Positions 24,801-35,300 of a DNA stretch of 64,000 nt are shown here, in pieces. Origin of the DNA: Mycteria americana (Eukaryota > Chordata > Aves > Ciconiiformes > Ciconiidae); assembly GCF_035582795.1 (NCBI RefSeq), contig NC_134366.1, positions 1,314,501 through 1,378,500 on the forward strand. The letters are read 5' to 3'. A program made the translations under genes and the position numbers. The stretch's first letter is position 1. The number at the start of each line of letters is the position of its first letter. The notes under the pieces are model-generated. The model was given only the letters and a program-made list of their open reading frames with translations. It was not told the DNA's origin and did not search any database.

Positions 24801-27800
24801 GAGCAAAGGGCTGATATATTCCCTGCGAAGACCGCAAGCACCAGCCTGACCGGACAAAGCGATTCCTTCCACCCAACAGGGAACTCGTGTTCAACACAAA
24901 ACCCCCCAAATTCAGGGAAGCGGATACAGCAGAGCCCTAACGCCCAACCCCGCACGCTCCTTGGGAAGCCTGAATCATCTGGGGAGCCCAGGACGCAGCC
25001 CGGCTGCCGAAAGCCTCGTCCGTGGGTCACTGGTGAGGAAGAGGAGCAGCTGCGGCAGCGCTCCGGCACAGCTGCCGGTCCAGGGAGGTGGTGGGAGCCG
25101 GCAGATGTGTTCTCGAGGACGGAGCGGGCGATGAACCAGCTCCCCCGGTTCGGCTCTGGCAGGTCTCGCCGGGGCTGCAAGCGATTCGGGACGGAGCGCG
25201 GCCTACCTGCCGGAGCAGCTCCAGCTTCCGCAGCTCCTCGTTGTAGTTCTCCGGGTTCTCGCCATAGTTCTTCAGGACAAACTGGAGGGGGAAGAGAGGG
25301 GTGAGAGACGGGCCCTGTCCGACACCCAGAGCCACCTTCCCAGCCCCGGAGCTACAACCGGCAGCTCTCCAGGGAAGGCCGGGAGAAGCCCCTGCGGCAG
25401 GTTTGGCAGCGTGAAGGGGCACACGCTGGCTCAGGGCCTTGCATCTCCTGGTTCGGAGCTTATTTGCCCTCCAAAACCTCCCAAATCTTGCCCGGCTCCT
25501 GTTGAACCTCAGCTTAAAGCAAAGCCAGGGTGCAAGGTCCTGCGGAGACAACGTCAAGAGGCAAAGCCCTGGGGCGAGCCACCGATCCGGCACACGCCAG
25601 GAACCAACGGGGACCTCGGAGCTGAGGCAGAAAAGTCAGAATCGAGTGGCCGGGAGGTTCTGAGGAGTCACCAGCGAAGGGGACGGGCCGAATTGAAGTC
25701 ACTCGGGATTCACGCCCGATCCCCCCCTGTGCTTGGATGAAAGCAAAGCCCCTTGCCGACCGTCGCAGGGTGAATGTCGCACCGGCAGCTGGCCAGGAAG
25801 GCAGCTCACCATGGTGAGGCCGAAAGGGAAACCAAACGGGGCAGCACGTGCCTACGCGGAACAGCACGGCACTGTGGTCCCTGCCAGAGGCTCCTCAGTC
25901 GCCGCGGAGCGGAACTGGAGCCAGGGCTTGACCAAAAATGCTCTGGCATCCCCGAGGAAGGCGCTCGGCGACGAGCTACGTCTCCCCACGGCCGTGGAGG
26001 GAGCTGCGGGGACCACGCTCCCCAAACCTGCCTCTAGTGAGGGTTTCGAGATCCCTCGGATCACGATGCTGTCGGCAAGCGTAGCGCTTCCCGACCGCAG
26101 GCAGCTCGGGATCCTCCAAGGGTCCAGGCAGGAATTCATCCAACCTTCCCGGCAGCCGCAGGGGAGAATCGGGGACCCGCAGCCCCACTCTGCCCTGGCT
26201 CAGGCAGGCACCGGGGGTTTGATCCACCCCAGGTCGAGGGAGGCTGGGGACACGTGAAGGGCTGCCCGCACCCTCTATCACTTAGGCTCAAGGTTAACGC
26301 AGCTCAGCGCTGGAGAAATGAGGGAAGTTTCCTCTCCTCCCTCTCCGTTTTGAGCAGGGTGCCAGGTTTCTATTCCCTGTCGCTTCTTGCGAGCCAGCAA
26401 AACAGAGCGTGTTTCCATCAAACATCTGCGGGGAAGCCTGGTTCACAAAACACATTTCCACCTGCTGCCGTACACTAAAATTCCCTAAACAACCCACTTT
26501 TGATAAGCAACCATCCCCGGGGCCCAGCTTGGACCTGGAGGCCAGCGTCCCCTCTGCTGCAGCTCCCCGTGGGGTGCCGCCCCGAGGCCCACGGCATGGC
26601 CGGTTCCCCCGGCACTGGCAGGCAGGCACGGCAGGGCCGGAGCCACGCCGACGGTCGCCGCACCTTGTCCTGGCTGGCACGGCATGACTCAGCTCAGCGA
26701 TCCCACGACACCTTCCTCCTGGCACAGGGACGTCCCCATCGCGCTAACGCCGCTGCCGGGCTCCGACGGGATGCCAGCCCCCCTCAGCACCCCAAAAAAC
26801 AGCGGGGCAGGAAGGAGGTGGTGGCACTAACGCAGGAGAAACCCCCCCCATCCTCCCTCCACATCAGTAAATCATGTTTTTCATCCGTGGGCGGCACTAG
26901 AAAACACCAGTCATAGGTGGAGCTTGTTTACAGCTGCTTAATTAAGTACTTCACCTCCCTTAAGCCATCAGTTCAGTCCCTGCCGGGGCAGCAAGAGCAG
27001 GTTGTGTCCCCCGCGGCCCTCGGTGGCCGCCGGGAAGGAAGGAGCCCGTCACCTCGCACCCACCGCACTCTCAACCTTCCTCCGACGGCACCGTGAAGGG
27101 GTCGGGGCTTTTAAGGGCCTGACGATCAGCCCGGGCTGTTGGCAGTGGGAGAACCAGCTCCCCTCTCCTCGGTTCCCCTTTTTACACGAGAGCGGAGGGA
27201 AAGGAGACGCGAAGGATCGACCATCGCCGACCCGGATCTCCTAACGACACCCGCCACGGCATTAATAACGACCGCTGCCAGCGGAGGCCGGATCCGGCAG
27301 CGGGGCTCGGGGAAGGGCGGCTGCGGCGTCGGGAGCTGGGAGTCAGCACGGTCACATGCGGCGGGGACGGACTTGCCAACTCACCGCTTGCCCCCGAGGC
27401 GGCTGGGGAGGGCTCTGCCCGGGATGGGGAGCGCTCCAGGGACTCCCCTCTCCCCAGACTCTGCCCCCCGCAGCACCGCGTTAGCGGGGACCCCCTGACC
27501 CCGGCCACCGAGGAAGGTCCCGCAGCCCCGCGGAGGCGGCGAACGAGCGGGGCCAAGGCAAGGGGGGCTGACAGGGGCGCAGATGCGCTCGTGGCCTTGC
27601 TCCCGCCGTGTCAGGCAGGGCAGAGCCACCGCAGGGTGACGAGCCACCGCAGGCCCAGGCCCAGCCGGCGTGCCTCACCCCCCTCCCTGCCCCGTCGCAC
27701 CCAGGAGCCCCCCAGGGCCCTGCCTGATGCTGCCCCCAGCAGCCCTGCCCCACCTCCAGACACCCCCCCCCAACACCCTGACCCACAGCCCCCCCAGACA

Positions 27801-28502
27801 TCCCCAGCTATAACTCCCTGCCCCACCAGGACCCCCCCAAAAATCCCCAACCCTCTGCACTCCCCTTCCCTGCGCACCCCAAAGACTCCCCATACCCCAA
27901 ACACCCCCCACCGAGTCCCCCACCTCCCCCTGCCCCACACCCCACGCACTCCCCTCCCTCACAGACCCCAAACACCCTCCACAGAGCCCCTCTTCGCCCC
28001 CCAAGCACCCTCCTCCCTCATAGACCCCAAATACCCATCAGAGACACCCCCCTCCAAGCACCCCCTCCCTCACAGACCCCAAATACCCCTCACAGACATC
28101 CCCTCATGCACCCCCTCCCTCACAGACCCCAATGCCCCCTCACAGACCCCCCCCCTCACAGACACCCCCTCCCTTATAGACCCCAAAGACCCCTCACAGA
28201 CACACCCCCCCAAGCACCCCCTCCCTCACCGACCCCAAAGACCCCTCACGGAGCCCCCCTCCCCACCCCCCAAGCACTCCCCTCCCTCACAGACGCCCTC
28301 CTCCCCTTCCCCACCCCCCCCAAGCACTCCCCCTCCCTCACAGGCCCCTCCCCTGACAGGGCCCGCCCGCCCCCCCCGGGCCCCTCGCAGGCCCCAGCCT
28401 CCCCTTCCCCGGCCCCACCTTCTTGACGGCGGCGTTGAAGGCGAACTCCCCGGCCTCCTTGAGGTCGAGCCAGATCATGGGCATGCGGGGCACGGCCTCC
28501 AT
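9881..28502 (-). CDS. PTPN23: Tyrosine-protein phosphatase non-receptor type 23 (HD-PTP), complete
   Basis: HD-PTP is an ESCRT-associated Bro1 protein that sorts ubiquitinated receptors into multivesicular endosomes. Exons 5' to 3': 28502-28419, 25281-25207, 23973-23846, 23246-23170, 22099-22050, 21453-21322, 20857-20777, 19477-19346, 19133-19086, 18781-18725, 18103-18045, 17752-17673, 17429-17315, 16909-16840, 16428-16287, 15851-15531, 15134-14980, 14833-14682, 14396-14217, 13946-11732, 11467-11283, 11047-10943, 10844-10706, 10604-10491, 10417-9881. They sum to 1,810 residues with phase closing throughout; start [18 protein letters not shown], end DPLWTLNKT. Residues 1-396 are the Bro1 domain, about 397-713 the coiled-coil V domain, about 713-1330 a Pro-rich linker in one 2.2-kb exon, and about 1330-1620 the phosphatase domain (KNRHQD; WPE loop; [10 protein letters not shown] with Cys about 1547). 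Human is 1,636 residues; the excess is mostly linker. In exon 15 I chose the acceptor giving VLEYFMDSMQ, matching human length; an acceptor 6 nt upstream would add two residues. Confidence 0.97.
11732..13946 (-). CDS. PTPN23: PTPN23 exon 20: Pro-rich linker and start of the phosphatase domain
   Basis: One 2,215-bp exon encoding about 740 residues, extremely rich in Pro, Gly, Ala and Gln in its first 600. In human HD-PTP this stretch carries docking motifs for ESCRT partners (UBAP1, endofin, TSG101 type). The last ~120 residues switch to ordinary folded sequence with [20 protein letters not shown], the first phosphatase motif. GC content is so high that several long shadow frames overlap it on both strands. 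The exon seems to account for most of the ~170 residues by which this protein exceeds the human one. Confidence 0.93.
19711..20545 (-). mobile_element. CR1 LINE, 5'-truncated, with decayed reverse transcriptase C-terminus
   Basis: It fills much of the PTPN23 intron 19478-20776. The plus strand begins with the typical complement of the CR1 tail (GGTTTGGGTTGGAAGGGACC). On the minus strand one reads [20 protein letters not shown], ...[35 protein letters not shown] and [12 protein letters not shown], the C-terminal end of CR1 ORF2. These sit in more than one frame, so the copy is dead. About 835 bp. It opposes no exon and its orientation is the same as the host gene. Confidence 0.93.
25282..28418 (-). 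other. PTPN23 intron 1
   Basis: 3.1 kb between exons 1 and 2. The left 2.4 kb is unremarkable GC-rich sequence with no gene or repeat I can name; the right ~600 bp is a C-rich minisatellite listed separately. The GC-rich stretch 27240-27600 may be part of the CpG island of the gene. Confidence 0.6.
27755..28350. repeat. C-rich minisatellite in PTPN23 intron 1
   Basis: Degenerate tandem units of roughly 35-45 bp. The recurring core is CCCTCCCTCACAGACCCC followed by AAATACCC or AAAGACCC and CTCACAGACA. About 12-15 copies, almost without G on the plus strand, hence G-rich in the PTPN23 pre-mRNA. It ends less than 80 bp from the exon 1 donor (28418). Confidence 0.85.
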
Positions 28503-28900
28503 CCCGGCCTGCGCCCGCCGGAACCGCCCGCCCGCCGGAACCGCGCGCGGGGCCTCACGGGAAACCGAGTCCTCCCGGCGAGCCTCGCCCCGCCTCTTCC
28601 GGTGCCGCCGCCACGCCCCCGTGGCACCGTTCCCATGGAGACGCCCCGCCCCCCGGCGGCGTATCACCGGCGGTTCCCATGGCGACGCTTCGCCCGCCTC
28701 CCGAAGGCGGGGCCGTTCGCCGGGCGACGCCCCGCCCCGAGGCGTGGCAAGGGCTGTCGCCATGGCGACGCCTCGCTCGCTGATAGGGGGAAGACGGCTG
28801 TTCCCATGGCGACGCTCCGCCCCCCGGGGAGGGCACGGGCGGTTCCTATGGCAACGGCCGTCCCCAGCCAGGCCCGGCCCGGTGCGGGGCCGAGGCGACC
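28503..28900 (-). promoter_or_regulatory. PTPN23: CpG-island promoter of PTPN23
   Basis: Directly upstream of the start codon the sequence is CpG-dense with no TATA box. It has ETS-type cores (CTTCCGG near 28597; two CCGGAACC copies near 28515-28540) and GC-rich blocks, then the X-box array listed separately. The start site is not visible, but a promoter here follows from the gene's position. Confidence 0.6.
28629..28855. repeat. Tandem array of six X-box (RFX-type) motifs
   Basis: Six 14-bp palindrome-like motifs spaced 41-44 bp apart: GTTCCCATGGAGAC (28629), GTTCCCATGGCGAC (28673), GTTCGCCGGGCGAC (28715), GTCGCCATGGCGAC (28756, a perfect palindrome), GTTCCCATGGCGAC (28800), GTTCCTATGGCAAC (28842). 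Five fit RYYNYY-AT-RRNRAC, the X-box form recognised by RFX factors. The GC-rich spacers (CGCCCC/CGCTCCGCC type) also resemble one another, so the array looks like a ~43-bp minisatellite 130-350 bp upstream of the PTPN23 start codon. Confidence 0.8.
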
Positions 28901-29800
28901 GGGACCGGCTCCCCCCGGCTCCGGGCTCCCGGCTCCCCCCGGCCCGGTAGCCCCGCTGGGCCCCGTCCCCGTGGGGCCCCGTCCCCGTGGGGCCCTGCCC
29001 GCAGCGTCCCCGCAGGCCTCGGCCCCACAGCTGGGGGCGGGCCTGGCCCGGGCCGGAGCCTGGGGCTCCCTTGGGGCGGTGCCCCGGGGCGGGGGGCAGA
29101 GGGCGGCTGGGAGCCATTTGGGAAGCCCACCTGGGGCCAGCGGACTCCACCGATGCCCGACCGACCCCCTCATCCTCCTCCCTGGTCCTCCCCGCCTCGG
29201 CTCCCGCCCCAGACGCGGCCCCCGACCAACGACGCGTCCGGTTAAATGGCGCAAAATCAACCATCGCCCGTCGAGCGCCTGAGCTCGGGGCAGGCAGATA
29301 CCCCCCGCCACAACGGCGAAGGCTGCCGGCTCCTCGGCCACGTCCTTGCCCACCGAGAGATTAATTCAATAACCAAAAAACGTGATTTTTTTCCGAGCTG
29401 CGTCGTAGCGAGGGCTCGGGTACTTCTCAGGCGTCCTCCTGTGAATTGCCGTAGCCCGTTAGCCCCGTTCGTTAGCCCTTTTCCCTCGATCGCCTCTGGT
29501 TTCCCCCCCAATATCGCGACACGCGGTGAATAATTCCGTCGGCGGGCCCCGGCGATGCCCCGATCCCCCGTACGGGAGCACCCCCAGGTCTGTTCCAACG
29601 ACGCGGTGATGGCGGGAACAACGACGGCGGGGTTTTTCCGGTAATTCCCCGTTAATTGGATAGTTTGAGGAGCTCTGGCACAGGACGAGCTCTTCGTTAG
29701 CAGCTTCCCATGTGCCCAACGCTCCCCGAACACCCCAGGGCGGGAGCCGGCTCCTTCCACCCGCGATCCCTCCCCTTCCTCTCCGATTCATCGCTCCCCG
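28900..29800. other. Intergenic sequence upstream of PTPN23
   Basis: 28900-29240 is GC-rich CpG-island shore with short GGGGCCCCGTCCCCGT-type direct repeats. 29250-29800 is less GC-rich but still full of CpG (AACGACGCGG, TTAGCCCGTT), which suggests little loss of methylated CpG. No gene is recognised. Confidence 0.5.
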
Positions 29801-30990
29801 GGGCACGGGGACACCGGACGTCGGGGACGTTGGGACACAGGGACACCAGGAGATGGGGGCACGGGGACGTCGGGGGACAGGGACACCAGGAGATGGGGGC
29901 ATGGGGACATCAGGACACAGGGTGTTGGGGACGTTGGGACACAGGGACACCAGGAGATGGGGACATGGGGACACTGGGACACAGGGGCACTAGGAGATGG
30001 GGGCACGGGGACAGCAGGGGACAGGGACACCAGGAGATGGGGGCATGGGGATGTCGGGACACAGGGACACCAGGAGATGGGGACATGGGGACACTGGGAC
30101 ACAGGGGCACTAGGAGATGGGGGCACAGGGACAGCAGGGGACAGGGACACCAGGAGATGGGGGCATGGGGACGTCGGGACACAGGGACACCAGGAGATGG
30201 GGGCATGGGGACATCGGGACACAGGGTGTGAGGGACATTGGGACACAGGGACACCAGGAGATGGGGGCATGGGGACGTTGGGACACAGGGACACCAGGAG
30301 ATGGGGGCATGGGGACATCGGGACACAGGGTGTCAGGGACATTGGGACACAGGGACACCAGGAGATGAGGGCATGGGGACACTGGGACACAGGGACACCA
30401 GGAGATGGGGGCACGGGGACACCGGACATTGGGGACATTGGGACACAGGGACACCAGGAGATGGGGGCATGGGGACATCGGGACACAGGGACACCAGGAG
30501 ATGGGGGCATGGGGACATTGGGACACAGGGTGTGAGGGACACTGGGACACAGGGACACCAGGAGATGGGGGCATGGGGACACTGGGACACAGGGTGTCGG
30601 GGACATCGGGACACAGGGTGTCGGGGATATCAGGACCTGGGAGCACCAGACATAGTGGGTGTTGGGGACATCGGGACCTGGGGCAGAGGGACAGTGGGAC
30701 AGCGGGTATTGGGGACGTCGGGACCCAGGACACGGGGACCTTGGGACAGTGGGTGTCAGGGACGCAGGGGTGTTGGGACCCGGGGTGTCAGGGACATCAG
30801 GGCCTGGGGCACAGGGACTTCAGGACACAGGGACATAGGGACACCGAGTGTCGGGGGACATCAAGACCTGGGACACAGGGACCCCAGGACACGGAGACAT
30901 TGGGACCTGGGGACATTGGGACAAAGTGACCCCAGGGCACAGGAGCACTGGGTGTCAGGGACATGGGGACCTGGGGCGTGGGGACACCAG
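29800..30990. repeat. G-rich minisatellite between PTPN23 and MYO1G
   Basis: About 1.2 kb made of a ~10-bp theme (GGGACACAGG, GGGGACATTG) grouped into units of about 50 bp. A typical piece is ACACCAGGAGATGGGGGCAT followed by GGGGACATCGGGACACAGG. Shorter inserts with GTGTCGGGGACAT or GTGTGAGGGACA break the array into a higher-order pattern. Runs of three or more G recur with short loops, fitting the quadruplex pattern on the plus strand. Frames open across it are spurious. Confidence 0.92.
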
Positions 30991-31194
30991 GGGTCCCCGA
31001 GGACCCCAGCCCCCCGGCTGTGGGGCAGCAGCGCGGGGACGGCGCGGGCAGGGCGTGTCCGGCGCGGGGGACACGGGGGGGTCCCCAAGAGGGGGAGGTG
31101 GGGGTGGGGGTGCGGGCGAGCCCCTCGCCCCGGGGCCCCGAGCTCTGGGGGTGCTGAAAGGTCCCAGCTCCCCCCGGCGCTGCGGGGGACGGCC

Positions 31195-32065
31195 TGGCTC
31201 TTCCCACCCCACCCCACGCCCTTCCTGCCCCATCCCATCCATCTCGCCCCACCCCACCCCACAGATCCCAGCCCAGGCCGTAGATCCCAGCCCACCCCAT
31301 CCCCGAGATTCCACCCCATCCCCACCCACCCCATCCCATCTCCATCCATCCCATCCCATCCCACCCACCCTATCTCATCTCCACCCACCCTGTCCCATCT
31401 CCATCCCACCCCATCCCATCTCCACCCACCCCATCTCCATCCTATCCCATCTCCATCCCATCCCATCCCATCTCCACCCACCCCATCTCATCTCCACCCA
31501 CCCTGTCCCATCTCCACCCACCCCATCTCCATCCTATCTCCATCCCATCCCATCTCCACCCACCTCATCCCATCTCCATCCACCCCGTCCCATCTCCATC
31601 CCACCTCCACCCACCCCATCCCATCTCCACCCACCCCATCCCATCTCCATCCCATCCCATCTCCACCCACCTCATCCCATCCCATCTCCACCCACCCCAT
31701 CCCATCTCCATCCTATCTCCACCCCATCCCATCTCCACCCACCCCATCCCATCTCCATCCCATCCCATCTTCACCCACCCCACCCCATCCCATCTCCACC
31801 CACCCCATCCCATCTCCATCCTATCTCCATCCCATCCCATCTCCACCCACCTCATCCCATCCCATCTCCACCCACCCCATCCCATCTCCATCCTATCTCC
31901 ACCCCATCCCATCTCCACCCACCCCATCCCATCTCCATCCCATCCCATCTTCACCCACCCCACCCCATCCCATCTCCACCCACCCCGTCCCATCTCCATC
32001 CTATCTCCATCCCCCCCCATCTCCACCCACCCCATCCTCCACCACCCCATTCCCACCCCACGCCC
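31195..32065. repeat. (CCATC/CCACC)n-type minisatellite downstream of MYO1G
   Basis: About 870 bp composed of CCCATCCCATCTCCA and CCCACCCCATCCCATCTCC words with a ~5-bp base period and longer duplicated blocks (31640-31800 repeats at 31820-31980). Nearly G-free on the plus strand, so very G-rich on the MYO1G strand. It starts about 80 bp beyond the MYO1G polyA signal. Confidence 0.92.
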
Positions 32066-32160
32066 CGGGCTAGCAGGGTCCCAACTTGTGGGACACAGTT
32101 TCTGGGGGACCCGAAGGTCCCGGCCACGACTGGGGCGACTGCGGGGGTCTCATCCAGCTC

Positions 32161-32166
32161 TTTATT
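32161..32166 (-). terminator. polyA signal of MYO1G (AATAAA)
   Basis: TTTATT on the plus strand, 165 bp past the MYO1G stop codon. It gives a short 3' UTR of about 185 bp (roughly 32145-32330). Confidence 0.75.
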
Positions 32167-32330
32167 CTCAGGGCACACGGAGGCTTCGGCATCATGCCGG
32201 GGGGGGCCGCGGGGCGGGGGGCCGCCCGGTTGGGGGGCTCAGGGCCACGGTGGGGCGGGGGGCCCTGAGCAGAGGCCGGTGGGGCAGGGCGTGGGCGGGG
32301 GGCGGGCGGCGGAGCAGTTGCCCCCCACCC

Positions 32331-35300
32331 TCATCTCCCGGGCCAGTAAAGCACGAAGCCGTCGCGGCTCTTGCCGAAATCGGGGGCGGCCGCGTTCGGC
32401 CGCGTCTCCACCGTCAGCAGCCGCCGGCGCCCGTGGAGGCTCATCTGGATGCAGTCGGAGACCCGGACCCGCAGCTCCCGCTTGGTCCTACAAGATCCCG
32501 GCATCGGCGGGGGGGCTCGCGGGGTGCCGGGACTCCCCCCGACCCCGAGCCCCCCGACTCACGCTCGGCAGTGCTCCAGGAGGACGCCCACCAGCTCGCC
32601 CACCCGGTTGTCCCCCGCCGGCTGCGTCTTGTGCAGGCACACGGCCAGGTCCTCCTGGTTCTGGGTGTGGAAGACCACCAGCTGCGCCCGGCAGCTTGTC
32701 ACGCTCAGCCCCGTCACCTGCGGGGACGTCCGGGTGTCACCGCTGTGGCCATGGCCGTGTGAGGGGCTGGAGGGCACGGCATGGCCAGCGGGGCACGGCC
32801 AAGGCACTATGGCCAACGTACCACGGCCAGCGTGGTGGGGACAGCACGGTGTGACCAGCGTGGTGGCGACAGCACAGCACGGCCAGCGTGGTGGGGACAG
32901 CATGGCAGGGACAGCACGGCAGGGACAGCGTGGTGGGGACAGCACAGCGCGGCCAGAGTGGTGGGGACAGCGTGGTGGGGACAGCGTGGTGGGGACAGCA
33001 CAGTGGGGACAGCACAGCACGGCCAGCGTGGTGGGGACAGCATGATGGGGACAGCACGGCATGGCCAGCGTGGCGGGGACAGTGTGGTGGGGACAGCACG
33101 GCACGGCCAGAGTGGTGGGGACAGCACAGCGGGGACAGCGTGGTGGGGACAGTGTGATGGGGACAGCACAGCACAGCCAGGGTGGTGGGGCCAGCGTGGT
33201 GGGGCCAGCGTGGCGAGGACAGCATCACACCTCTGTCCCAGGGGACTTCACCGTGCCAACGCGGGTGGCCCCCGTGCGCGGCTGTGGGGACCACGGAGGG
33301 GTCTCCAACCTCCGGGTGGGAGCAGGGCAGCCAGGACACCTGGGTCCCCCCGATCCCGGCTCGCCAGGACAGGTGGTTCCCCCCCCCCCCCGCCGACCCT
33401 GGGGACACCGGTGGGGCTGGGGACACTCACGGTGCTGAGGGGCAGCGCCCGCATCACCCGGTACTGCTTGCGGGGGTCCAGCTTGTAGAGGTGCTGGTCC
33501 GTCACGAGGATGGCCCGGTCCCGGCTCTTACCGAAGCGATTGATCTGCGGGGCCGGGGCCAGGTGAGGGGACGCGCCGGGGTGGGGGGGGGGTGACACAG
33601 ACGCGGTGGCCGGGCAGGATCCCCCCCTCCCCCTGTCACCTTGCGGACGTAGCCGGAGAAGAGGACGGAGCCGAAGTGCACCTTGTCCTTGAGGGTCTGG
33701 AGGCGGCGGGCGAAGGGCAGCGCCAGCCCCGGGTTCTCGCTGGGCTGCGGGGAGCCGCGGCGTGGGGCGGGGGGTGGCACCCCGGCGCGGGGCGGGGGCG
33801 GCACCCCGGGGTGCGCCACGGGGCACCCCCAAACCCGCCGCCAGCTCTTACCGAGGAGAGGTAATCCCGCGCCCAGCTGCGCTGGCAGCCCCAGTCCTTC
33901 CGCAGCCCCTCCAGCGCCTCCATGGCGGCCACCTTGGCCCGGATCTGCCCCATCTCCGAGGGGGGGATGTTCTTGACGATCTGCCGCGCTCGCCACCTGC
34001 GGCGGGGGGACACGGCGCCGTCACGTCACCGTCCCGCGTCCACATCCCACGTCCCCGTCCCACGTCGCCATCCCACATCCGCGTCCCCGTCCCGCATCCC
34101 CATCCCACGTCCCCATCCCACGTCCCCGTCTCGCGTCCCTGCCTGCGTCCCTGTCCCCATCCCACATCCCCGTCCCACGTTCCCAACCCACGTTCCCATT
34201 CCACGTCCCCATCCCCATCCCGTGTTCCTGTTCCACATCCCCTTCCCACATCCCCATCCCTGTCCCACGTCCTCATCCCACGTCCCTGTCCCACATTCCA
34301 GTCCCGCATCCACGTCCCACGTCCACATCCCAATCCCATGTCCCCATCCCGCGTCCCTGTCCCCATCCCACGTCCCCATCCTGCGTCCCTGTCCCCATCC
34401 CACATCCCCATCCTGCGTCCCCATCCCGCGTCCCTGTCCCCATCCCGCGTCCCCATTCCGCGTCCCTGTCCCCATCCCACGTTCCTGTTCCGCGTTCCCA
34501 TCCCACGTCCCCATCCCTGTCCCGCGTCCCCGTCCCAACGCGGGAGCGCAGCGGGATCCGGGACGGTACCTGCGGAAGAGGCGCTGGCTGGCGTCCTGGA
34601 AGCGCGCCAGCACCGCCGGCGGCTCCGGCCAAACCACGCTCTTGCCAAAATCGGGGAGGGTGCGGACGGCCTGGAAGCGGCGCAGCAGCTCCCGCAGGTA
34701 CGCCTTCACCTTGTGCCGTTTGTAGTAAGCCATGATGGTGTAGGCGGCACGCAGGTAACGGCAACGCCGCCGCGCCAGGGCGCCGCGCCAGGCCTGCCGA
34801 ACGCCGACGGTCAGGGCGGGCGCTGCCCCGTGGACCCCCCCCCCCCCCCCCCAGGAGCGTGGCTGTGGCACCGGGCTGGGCGCCCGGCACCGCACCCCGG
34901 CACCGGGAGGCCCCCAAAATGCTGCTCCCCCCCAGAAAAACTCCCCGGTGCGGCCCATGCCCTGCTCCAAAGCGATGTACGGTGCTGCGCCCTGCGCCAG
35001 CGCTGCACCCTGCCCCATAGCCTGCCCCACAGCCTGCCCCATGCCGTGCTGAGCGCCATGCTGCGCCGTGTTCTCTGCCCCGTGCCCTATGCCCTGCCCC
35101 ACAGCACGCCCCACGCCATGCTTTGCCCATGCCAAGCCCGTGCTCCGCACCGTCCCGTGCCCCACACCCTGCCCCACACCTCGCCCAGCGCCGGGCACAG
35201 AGCAGCCTGCTGCCCCCCTCCAAGCCCGCCAGCGCCAGCGGCCCCCCGTGCAGGCAGAGCCCTGGCTGCCCGCTCGCCCCGCCGGCACCGCGATTACCCA

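Noticed and set aside
29800-30990. G-rich array as an interstitial telomere repeat
   Set aside because: The words are GGGGACA/GGGACACAGG, not TTAGGG; no run of the telomere hexamer is present.
29710-32073. Frames of 170-670 codons across the intergenic arrays, rich in Gly-His-Arg-Asp or Pro-Ser-His
   Set aside because: Tandem-repeat artefacts with no conserved domain.
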